Assembly (NCBI GenBank): GCA_947476195.1
Contig: CANJPT010000018.1
Location: forward strand, 1 to 47,645
Reading direction: 5' to 3'
Origin: Lewinellaceae bacterium
Lineage (GTDB): Bacteria > Bacteroidota > Bacteroidia > Chitinophagales > Saprospiraceae
Length of the DNA: 47,645 nt
A program made the position numbers and the translations under genes. Every line of letters starts with the position of its first letter. Within the stretch, counting starts at the first letter, position 1. The notes beneath the pieces are model-generated. The model saw only the letters and a program-made list of their open reading frames with translations. It did not search any database and was not told the origin of the DNA. Shown piece after piece: positions 41,347 through 47,645 of this stretch.

Positions 41347-42369
41347 TTAATTCAGTTTGAAGCTGCCAGTACCTACCAGATAGCCTTTGTTAAAGATCTC
41401 AACCTGATATTTTCCTTTTACAAAATTCTGACCTGGCTGCCACGCGCCGCAAACTTGTGTCGCACCGTTGGTGTAATTGCAAGTGGCTGTGGTGGTATAT
41501 CGGAATTCACTTTCGTCCCGTTTGTTCTGACCCACACCTGAGCCCAGGGTTTCGATAGCAAGAGGAGCGCCAGTTGGATCTACTACACGGATGTAGAAGG
41601 TCTCTTCAGCAGCCGGAGTTACTTCGTTGGCTTCGGTCATGAAGCAAATGCTCAATTTGTCAACTTTTTTAGCTTTGGATTTGGTGCGTTCTTTGCCGTT
41701 GCCGCGAACGTCTTTTGCCTTTACTTCAATATTTTTAACACGAATGGCAGAAGCTACATCTACTTTCTTACTTAGTTGGTTGCGCTCGGTTTCGATGGCA
41801 GCTTTTTCAGAAATCAAGGCAGCTTTTGCAGAACCTTCCTCTTGCAGTTTGCTCTGTGTTTCATTCAAAGAAGTCGTAAGCTGCTGATTTTGTCCGGTCA
41901 ATTGGGTGTTGCTCTCCGTAAGAATACCGTTTTGTCTTTTCAAATCATCGATCTCAGCAAGAAACTGATCCTTTTGGCGCTTCAGGCTAGCCATACCACT
42001 TTTGTAGTCTTTATTACTACGGATAAGGCCAGCGATTTGATTTTTACTTGCCTCAAGGTCGGATAATTGCTGGTTAATCTTGGCATCAAGTTCGGCGTTT
42101 ATGCCTTTTTGCTGCTCAAGCTGGGTTACTGCCTCATTGTATTTAGCATCCAGTTCAGTGAAGGCTTCTTTTTGTTGGGTCAGCTCCATGGTAGTCGCAT
42201 CCAGCTGTTTGCCGGTATTGAGTTTGCTCACAAGGAGGAAAACGCAAAGGCCAAGCAGGACAGCAATAGTCACACCCATAATGGTCGTGACACGTTTTTG
42301 ATTGTTGCCGCCATCAGGTGAGCCATAATTAGGTGTTGAAGGCTGATTGAAATTGGTGGGAATGCTCAT
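41347..42369 (-). CDS. Membrane-anchored coiled-coil protein, function unknown
   Basis: A 340-residue protein. A short cytoplasmic N-terminus (MSIPTNFNQPSTPNYGSPDG) is followed by one membrane helix (about 30-50), a long coiled coil (about 55-205, with heptad-rich runs such as LEASKNQIAGLIRSNKDY), a basic stretch and a compact C-terminal beta domain (about 235-340; SICFMTEANEVTPAAEETFY, YQVEIFNKGYLVGTGSFKL). I do not recognise it beyond a general resemblance to Bacteroidota envelope proteins of unknown function. ATG 42369 starts the conserved-looking N-terminus; the extra upstream codons are not protein-like. A very strong terminator follows. Confidence 0.8.
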   Translation of the reverse strand: MSIPTNFNQPSTPNYGSPDGGNNQKRVTTIMGVTIAVLLGLCVFLLVSKLNTGKQLDATTMELTQQKEAFTELDAKYNEAVTQLEQQKGINAELDAKINQQLSDLEASKNQIAGLIRSNKDYKSGMASLKRQKDQFLAEIDDLKRQNGILTESNTQLTGQNQQLTTSLNETQSKLQEEGSAKAALISEKAAIETERNQLSKKVDVASAIRVKNIEVKAKDVRGNGKERTKSKAKKVDKLSICFMTEANEVTPAAEETFYIRVVDPTGAPLAIETLGSGVGQNKRDESEFRYTTTATCNYTNGATQVCGAWQPGQNFVKGKYQVEIFNKGYLVGTGSFKLN

Positions 42370-42713
42370 AAGAATTTGAAAAATTGAAAGGTTTGCGAAT
42401 GAATGATGTCTAAATTCTGCCATAGGCTGCCATTCGCGGTGAAAAAAGTTGGTAAGTGTTATGTCGGCTGTTAAACGGCCAATGTTTGAAAAAGATATAC
42501 TATAAACCGCTTCTAAGCTTCTTTATTGCTTCCAGAACGGTATGTTTTTTTGAAAAATATTTAATCAAATTTAATAACTGATTGATTTTCAAGGACAATA
42601 ATTTGAAAAAGTGTTAAAAAATATTTTTCGCTTTAAAATAGGTTTATCTCAAAATTCAGGGGATACCCTACCTTTGGGGCACCGGGTTTTTCCGGGGCTT
42701 AATTTCTTGTGCT
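42370..42713. other. Intergenic region between divergent genes
   Basis: A 344-base AT-rich gap. The only feature I can support is the -7 box TACCTTTG (42669-42676) for the exonuclease gene. The middle (42540-42640) is a run of A/T-rich sequence without repeats of note, and no open frame looks like protein. Confidence 0.5.
42669..42676 (+). promoter_or_regulatory. -7 promoter box of the exonuclease-rpe run
   Basis: TACCTTTG fits TAnnTTTG, 37 bases before ATG 42714. Confidence 0.45.
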
Positions 42714-43472
42714 ATGTCTGCTTTTGACGTTTACGACATCTATAATATTCTCTTCCTTGACATTGAAACGGCGCCTTGTGTGCAGGAATTCGATGATCTA
42801 AGCGATGAGATGCAAGAACTCTGGCGCTTAAAATGTCGCACCCTGCTCAAAAGACCTGAAGAGGAAATTGAGCAGGATGACTTAGAAGCCATGTTTAAAA
42901 CCCGGGCTGGTATTTATTCCGAGTATGGCAAGATCATTTGTATCTCTGTTGGTTTCTTAACGCGCCAGCAAGATAGTAATGAGCCAATTCTTCGGCTCAA
43001 ATCATTTTCAAACCATCTTGAAGCCACTGTAATTGAGGATTTTGCAGACCTGCTTGGCAGGCATTTCAACAGTCCGGAAAAATTTGCCGTTTGCGGCCAC
43101 AATATTAAGGAATTTGACGTGCCATACATCTGCCGCCGTTCTTTGATCAACCAATTGCCGCTGCCTAAAATGCTCGACATCGCCGGGAAAAAACCCTGGG
43201 AAACGAAACATTTGCTCGATACCCTGGAAATGTGGAAATTTGGCGACAACAAAAACTATACTTCCCTTCGGTTGCTTTGCGCCGTTTTTGACATCCCTTC
43301 ACCCAAGGATGACATCAGTGGTGCCGATGTAGGGCAGGTTTATTGGGAAGAGCGCGATCTCGACCGGATCGCAACCTACTGCGAAAAAGATGTGCTGGCA
43401 ACTGTACAACTTTTCTTGCGTCTCAAACGGCTACCTTTGCTCCGTCCAGATCAGGTGGTTACAGTTCGGTAG
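42714..43472 (+). CDS. PolB-like 3'-5' exonuclease (DEDD family)
   Basis: A 252-residue nuclease of the predicted PolB-like 3'-5' exonuclease group. Exo I carries Asp16 and Glu18 in FLDIETAP, exo II is GHNIKEFDVPYICRR, exo III is IATYCEKDVLATV. It acts on DNA or RNA ends; the physiological substrate is unknown. It heads a co-directional run with rpe 91 bases downstream. Confidence 0.85.
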   Translation: MSAFDVYDIYNILFLDIETAPCVQEFDDLSDEMQELWRLKCRTLLKRPEEEIEQDDLEAMFKTRAGIYSEYGKIICISVGFLTRQQDSNEPILRLKSFSNHLEATVIEDFADLLGRHFNSPEKFAVCGHNIKEFDVPYICRRSLINQLPLPKMLDIAGKKPWETKHLLDTLEMWKFGDNKNYTSLRLLCAVFDIPSPKDDISGADVGQVYWEERDLDRIATYCEKDVLATVQLFLRLKRLPLLRPDQVVTVR

Positions 43473-43563
43473 GTTTTTGGACATTGGACTTGAGACCGTT
43501 CAATATTTAAGATCTCAGGTTACAAAATACATCATCCCATCAGTCCAATTATTCAACAGTCCA

Positions 43564-44241
43564 ATGTCAACAAAGAAACATCTCATCGCACCTTCTGTGC
43601 TTGCTGCCGATTTTGCGCGGCTTTCTGAACAAATTGAAATGGTAAATGGCTCCGAGGCTGATTGGTTTCACCTCGATGTGATGGATGGCCGTTTTGTGCC
43701 AAATATTACATTTGGTATGTTTATCGTAGAGGCAATTGGCCGATTGGCCAAAAAACCACTGGATGTTCACCTGATGATCCTGGAACCTGAAAAGTATATT
43801 GAGCAATTTAGAAAAGCCGGGGCTGAGGTCATTACGGTCCACGCTGAGGCTTGCCCACATTTGCATCGCACGATTCATCAAATTAAAGAAACGGGCGCTA
43901 AAGCCGGGGTAGCCCTCAATCCCCACACGCCGGTTTCTGTACTGGAGGATATCATTGAGGATATTGATCTGGTCTGTATCATGTCGGTGAATCCTGGATT
44001 TGGCGGACAAAAATTTATTTACCAAAGTCTGCCGAAGACCCGAAAACTCAAGGAGTTGATCATCGCTTCCAACTCAGCTGCGCTCATTGAAATTGATGGT
44101 GGTGTTGGACTGCACAATGCAGAAAGCCTGCTTCAGGCAGGTGCCGATGTGTTGGTGGCAGGGAATAGTGTTTTTGGAGCAAAGGATCCTTTGGCCGCGA
44201 TTCATGCCCTGAAAGCGTTTGAGGCTCGATTTGATTTTTAA
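43564..44241 (+). CDS. rpe: Ribulose-phosphate 3-epimerase
   Basis: A 225-residue TIM-barrel enzyme of the pentose phosphate pathway. APSVLAADFARLSEQIEM is the N-terminal signature, FHLDVMDGRFVPNITFG and VHLMI carry metal ligands, MSVNPGFGGQKFI is the phosphate-binding loop region and EIDGGV the last catalytic Asp. Full length. The frame is open 58 codons further upstream, but that part overlaps the exonuclease gene and lacks family similarity, so ATG 43564 is used. Confidence 0.96.
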   Translation: MSTKKHLIAPSVLAADFARLSEQIEMVNGSEADWFHLDVMDGRFVPNITFGMFIVEAIGRLAKKPLDVHLMILEPEKYIEQFRKAGAEVITVHAEACPHLHRTIHQIKETGAKAGVALNPHTPVSVLEDIIEDIDLVCIMSVNPGFGGQKFIYQSLPKTRKLKELIIASNSAALIEIDGGVGLHNAESLLQAGADVLVAGNSVFGAKDPLAAIHALKAFEARFDF

Positions 44242-44304
44242 GGGGCATTCATTGAACTCAATTTCCAGATAACCACACCTTCGCTGAGGCTTCGGCGGGT
44301 AAAC

Positions 44305-45906
44305 ATGAAGAAGATAGACAAACTGCTGCTCAACAGTTCCCTCGGTCCGTTTGCCGCGGCCTTTTTCATCGCGGTCTTCGTGCTGGTGATTCAGATAATG
44401 TGGCTCTACATTGACGAAATTGCGGGAAAGGGAATAAGTATCTTCATCATGCTTGAATTGGTGGGATATATGTCAGTTTCCGTGTTTCCAATGGCTTTAC
44501 CGATTGCAGTCCTGATAGCTTCCGTGATGGTGATGGGCGGTTTAGCAGAGCGTTATGAGCTTTCCAGTATGAAGAGCGCGGGTATTCCGCTGATTCGGGT
44601 GATGCGCACCCTGATAATACTGGCTGCTTCAATTTCTGTTTTTTCTTATGTCTGCTCGGACTTTTTGATCCCCATCGCGAACCTTAAATTTAAAAGCAGG
44701 CTTTTTGACATTCGGAAACAAAAGCCTGCACTGGCTATTGAAGCAGGCGTTTTTAACGAAGATTTCAGGCAATTTGTGATCCGGATAGGCGAAAAAGACC
44801 CTGACGGAGAAACGATTGAAAGCGTCATGATCGAAGATCAGTCCAATTTAGGCCAGGTGAAATTTAGCCAGATTCTGGCTGACAGTGGACAGATGTACAC
44901 GACAGGCGACAAACGCTTTTTTGTAATGAACCTTTTCAACGGCACTCAATATCAGGAGCCGGGTAACCAAGGCGCTGGCACGAGTAAAAGAAGATTTCCT
45001 TTTATTAGAACCAATTTCAAATCCTGGTCAAAAGTGTGGGATATGCGGGAATTTGAAATGATTCGGACCGATGAAGACCGATTTAGTACGCAGCGCACAA
45101 TGTTGAGCATGAACCAATTGCGTCAAAATGTAGATTCGCTCGAATTCAAAATTAAGGAAGCCAGCCAGTTGGTTGTTAGTGATCTGTTATTGAATCTCAA
45201 GCGTCAACCTATTCCGCCACCTGCCGAACCAATCGTTAACCCTCCTGCAATTGCCCATCCTTCCAAACTAGTGGCCAAAGCGAGCCAAAAGTCAGGGGTT
45301 CGACCTGGTATCGGTGTAGTTGCCGTGAAGCCCGAGATACAGGCAAGCATTACTGCTGGCCCATTTCTCCCGGTTCAGGAACTTAACAAACCACTTAACG
45401 CATACAGTTCAATTCTGGAGACCTTTCGGCCCCGTGATCACAGCTACCTTTTGACGGAAGCAAAAACCAGAATTGGACTCAGTCAGAATATTGTTGAAAG
45501 GCGCAATAAAACAGTCGAAGACAAAAAACTTGATTGGGTAAAAACCGGCTATGAACTGTATAACAAGTACAGTTTTGCCCTTATCTGCTTTATTTTTCTT
45601 TTTGTAGGGGCCCCAATGGGCGCTATCATTCGAAAAGGAGGATTTGGTTATCCTATTCTGGTATCCATTTCTTTTTTTGTCACATTTGTTTTCTTAGCTA
45701 TTCTTTGTCGAAAACTGGCTGAATCATATTTAATGACTCCGTTTTGGGCTGCTATGACGCCTTGTGCTATTCTTGCTTTTTTTGGTTTATACGTTACGAG
45801 GAAAGCCATGAATGACTCCCAGCTGTTCAGTACGGTAGGTCTGGAAAGATTCCTTTTCCGGCTTCGGTCAGCCAGAAATCAGAAAAAAGCACTGGATACC
45901 CCATGA
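44305..45906 (+). CDS. LptF/LptG-family lipopolysaccharide export permease
   Basis: A 533-residue inner-membrane permease of the LptF/LptG (YjgP/YjgQ) family, which with LptB extracts LPS for transport to the outer membrane. Three N-terminal helices (about 15-125, with LYIDEIAGKGIS and FPMALPIAVLIASVMVMGGLAER), a periplasmic jellyroll-like domain, then three C-terminal helices (about 420-505). Between about 285 and 400 there is an extra, Pro-rich stretch (RQPIPPPAEPIVNPPAIAHP) making the protein longer than E. coli LptF/G (about 360). Whether it is the F or G partner cannot be told. Its end overlaps the PAP2 gene by four bases. Confidence 0.9.
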   Translation: MKKIDKLLLNSSLGPFAAAFFIAVFVLVIQIMWLYIDEIAGKGISIFIMLELVGYMSVSVFPMALPIAVLIASVMVMGGLAERYELSSMKSAGIPLIRVMRTLIILAASISVFSYVCSDFLIPIANLKFKSRLFDIRKQKPALAIEAGVFNEDFRQFVIRIGEKDPDGETIESVMIEDQSNLGQVKFSQILADSGQMYTTGDKRFFVMNLFNGTQYQEPGNQGAGTSKRRFPFIRTNFKSWSKVWDMREFEMIRTDEDRFSTQRTMLSMNQLRQNVDSLEFKIKEASQLVVSDLLLNLKRQPIPPPAEPIVNPPAIAHPSKLVAKASQKSGVRPGIGVVAVKPEIQASITAGPFLPVQELNKPLNAYSSILETFRPRDHSYLLTEAKTRIGLSQNIVERRNKTVEDKKLDWVKTGYELYNKYSFALICFIFLFVGAPMGAIIRKGGFGYPILVSISFFVTFVFLAILCRKLAESYLMTPFWAAMTPCAILAFFGLYVTRKAMNDSQLFSTVGLERFLFRLRSARNQKKALDTP

Positions 45907-46523
45907 GAAATATCTGGGATCACCCCTGGTTTGTTGTCCCGGTAGCGATGTTCTTCGTTTTTAGCGGGATACTTGCTGTATTTGTGCCGTACAGCCATGA
46001 AATTTTATATTTCAATCAATGGCGGTACGAACCTTTTAATTCAATCTTTTTGTTTTTTACCCATTTTGGTGAGTTTTGGGCCTATATCGTATTTGGTTTA
46101 GCCGTCTTTTTTTGGAAGCCCAGATACACGCTTATCATTGCTTTTGTAGGTTTACTTGCCATACCCGTTGGATACTTTATCAAAGATGCAATAGGCGTTG
46201 ATAGGCCCATCACGTACTTTGAAAAAAAAGCATCCATGGCTGATGTTGTGCTGGTGCCCGGTGCAGACTTTAATCGAGGCCAAACGAGTTTTCCTTCTGG
46301 CCATACGATGGCAGCCTTTGCACTTTACAGTTTGCTCGTGCTCATGCTTGGGCGCAGGTATGAACGCTGGGGCTTGGGATTTGCTTTATTAGCCATCCTG
46401 GTTGGGGTATCAAGAATATTTTTAGTGCAACATTTTTTGATAGATGTGTTGGCCGGGGCATTTATAGGGCTCTTGTTGAGTGGGATTGTATGGAACATAG
46501 CTCGACGTTTTTTAGTAATATAA
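45903..46523 (+). CDS. PAP2-family membrane phosphatase
   Basis: A 206-residue membrane phosphatase. All three PAP2 motifs are present: Lys94 with Arg101-Pro (KDAIGVDRP), PSGH at 131-134, and Ser170-Arg171 to His177 and Asp181 (SRIFLVQHFLID). Around five membrane helices. The start overlaps the stop of the LptF/G-like gene (ATGA). Possible roles are lipid A or undecaprenyl-pyrophosphate dephosphorylation or phosphatidate phosphatase; the neighbour suggests envelope lipid work. Confidence 0.92.
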   Translation: MRNIWDHPWFVVPVAMFFVFSGILAVFVPYSHEILYFNQWRYEPFNSIFLFFTHFGEFWAYIVFGLAVFFWKPRYTLIIAFVGLLAIPVGYFIKDAIGVDRPITYFEKKASMADVVLVPGADFNRGQTSFPSGHTMAAFALYSLLVLMLGRRYERWGLGFALLAILVGVSRIFLVQHFLIDVLAGAFIGLLLSGIVWNIARRFLVI

Positions 46524-46532
46524 ACAATCACC

Positions 46533-47585
46533 ATGTACATTCTCCGTCGTTTGGCCTATGGCATTTTGGTTATGGTATTAGTGGTTGCAACCATCACAGG
46601 AATCATCTTTCTTGCGCCGGTCGATCCCGCTCAGCTCACTTTTGGACAAAGAAGCGATATAAGCACCGTTAAAGCCAAAACAGCTGAACTTGGTCTTGAC
46701 CAGCCATTATATGTCCAACTTGGGATGTATCTGAGCGACATTTCTCCGCTGTCCGTATTAACACAAACCCCTGAAAATAAACGGAAATATCAGGCTGTCC
46801 CAATTCTTGACTTTGGAAACGGGCAAGTCCTGGTAATCAAGTTTCCGTACTTAAGAGAATCATACCAGTCTGGTCGCCCAGTCACCGAAATTCTGGCGGA
46901 CGCTATTCCTGCTACCGCTTTGCTCGCTGGAACAGCGATGCTTCTGGCTACTATTCTTGGATTGATGTTCGGTGTTTTCGCTGCACTCAAACCACATACC
47001 TGGCTGGATCATTTGGTATCCGTTATCTCGGTATTTGGGTACTCCTTACCCTCGTATGTAGCCGCTATGTTTTTTGCACTGGTGTTTGGCTATGCCTTTG
47101 GAAACTGGACCGGGTTGGAAATTCAGGGAAGCCTGTTTGTGCTCTCTGATTTTGGTGAATGGCAGCTTCATTGGAGAAATCTGGTGTTGCCTGCACTTGC
47201 CCTCGGACTTCGCCCGGTAGCCCTTATTACCCAGCTCACTCGAAGTGCCATGCTTGATGTACTGACGCAGGATTTTGTGCGAACGGCTACGGCCAAAGGG
47301 CTCTCACAAAGGATCGTTGTGGTCAAACATGCGCTTCGAAATGCCTTGAATCCATTGGTTTCCGCTATCTCTGGCTGGTTTGCAGCTTTGCTTACAGGAG
47401 CTTTTTTTGTAGAAAATGTATTCAATTTTAAAGGACTTGGTGACGCAACTGTGAATGCGCTCCTTAATTTTGATATTCCCGTTGTATTGGGTTGCGTCTT
47501 GTTTACGTCGGCGGTTTTTATTGTCATTAACCTAATTGCTGACCTGCTTTATGCCTGGCTTGATCCAAGGGTGAGCGTAGGATAA
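46533..47585 (+). CDS. OppB/DppB-type ABC transporter permease
   Basis: A 350-residue inner-membrane permease of peptide-type ABC importers. N-terminal helix MYILRRLAYGILVMVLVV, a periplasmic part that is larger than usual (about 30-125), then five helices with the EAA loop around TATAKGLSQRIVVVKHA and the closing LLYAWLDPRVSVG signature of OppB/DppB proteins. It begins nine bases after the PAP2 gene. The second permease and ATPase genes would be expected to the right, outside the window, but only 60 bases remain after the stop. Confidence 0.9.
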   Translation: MYILRRLAYGILVMVLVVATITGIIFLAPVDPAQLTFGQRSDISTVKAKTAELGLDQPLYVQLGMYLSDISPLSVLTQTPENKRKYQAVPILDFGNGQVLVIKFPYLRESYQSGRPVTEILADAIPATALLAGTAMLLATILGLMFGVFAALKPHTWLDHLVSVISVFGYSLPSYVAAMFFALVFGYAFGNWTGLEIQGSLFVLSDFGEWQLHWRNLVLPALALGLRPVALITQLTRSAMLDVLTQDFVRTATAKGLSQRIVVVKHALRNALNPLVSAISGWFAALLTGAFFVENVFNFKGLGDATVNALLNFDIPVVLGCVLFTSAVFIVINLIADLLYAWLDPRVSVG

Positions 47586-47645
47586 GCGTTAAAATAACGG
47601 AGTGCCGCGTGTTGTGTTCTATACGGACTTGGATTAAAGCATATA

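Noticed and set aside
43390-43563. 58-codon extension of rpe
   Set aside because: It overlaps the exonuclease gene and lacks family similarity; ATG 43564 begins the conserved N-terminus.
1-47645. tRNA, rRNA, CRISPR array, prophage or transposase
   Set aside because: Nothing seen: intergenic gaps are short, no cloverleaf or spacer-repeat pattern was found, and no integrase or transposase motif appears in any protein-like frame.

Overview
The window looks like a chromosomal segment of a Bacteroidota bacterium, most likely Saprospiraceae or a close relative. The evidence is two secreted proteins with type IX secretion (T9SS) C-terminal sorting domains, the TAnnTTTG type of -7 promoter box in front of many genes, a propeller-type sensor kinase, and families typical of the phylum (BT_3928-like, DUF1599, choice-of-anchor B). 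I saw no rRNA, tRNA, CRISPR array, transposase or phage gene. The content is mostly ordinary chromosomal genes with a few accessory patches.

Layout. 1-427: start of an unrecognised gene running off the left edge. 747-4525: periplasmic-propeller sensor histidine kinase and LytTR response regulator. 4554-6568: a TMTC-like membrane glycosyltransferase with C-terminal TPRs, broken by two single-base frameshifts. 6981-9635: T9SS-exported subtilisin-like protease. 9687-14467: a secreted serine-hydrolase/D-aminoacylase fusion and a dgcA-dgcN pair, a likely D-amino-acid (D-glutamate) salvage block. 14700-16441: PhoB/PhoR-like two-component pair. 16714-20549: spermidine-synthase-like methyltransferase fold and an AsmA-like protein. 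20720-24621: RNase D, NamZ muramidase and RarA. 24649-29467: choice-of-anchor B T9SS protein, TlpA-like protein and GH29 fucosidase. 29482-32729: fmt, an OmpA-like protein, a monoacylglycerol-lipase-like hydrolase and a DUF2461 protein. 32742-38677: large TolB-propeller/outer-membrane-barrel protein, BT_3928-family protein and DUF1599 protein. 38788-42369: VOC protein, phosphofructokinase, GlcNAc-kinase-like ATPase and a coiled-coil membrane protein. 42714-47585: a co-directional run of PolB-like exonuclease, rpe, LptF/LptG-like permease, PAP2 phosphatase and OppB/DppB-like permease.

The most interesting signal is regulatory. Two arrays, each of three direct repeats at exactly 20-bp spacing, lie at 641-700 and 6706-6765. 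Read on the minus strand, the repeated core is ACCGTTGGT, and five of the six copies fit the published LytTR-domain recognition pattern [TA][AC][CA]GTTN[AG][TG]. The first array sits directly upstream of the promoter of the kinase/LytTR operon. The second lies between the broken TMTC-like gene and the protease and is bracketed by 44-bp inverted repeats. This predicts an autoregulated LytTR system with a nearby target, possibly a surface or secreted function.

A second theme is cell-wall and D-amino-acid scavenging: NamZ, a GlcNAc-kinase-like ATPase, DgcA/DgcN and the D-aminoacylase fusion are all present, although they are not one operon. All functional calls come from reading motifs by eye; no database search was run.
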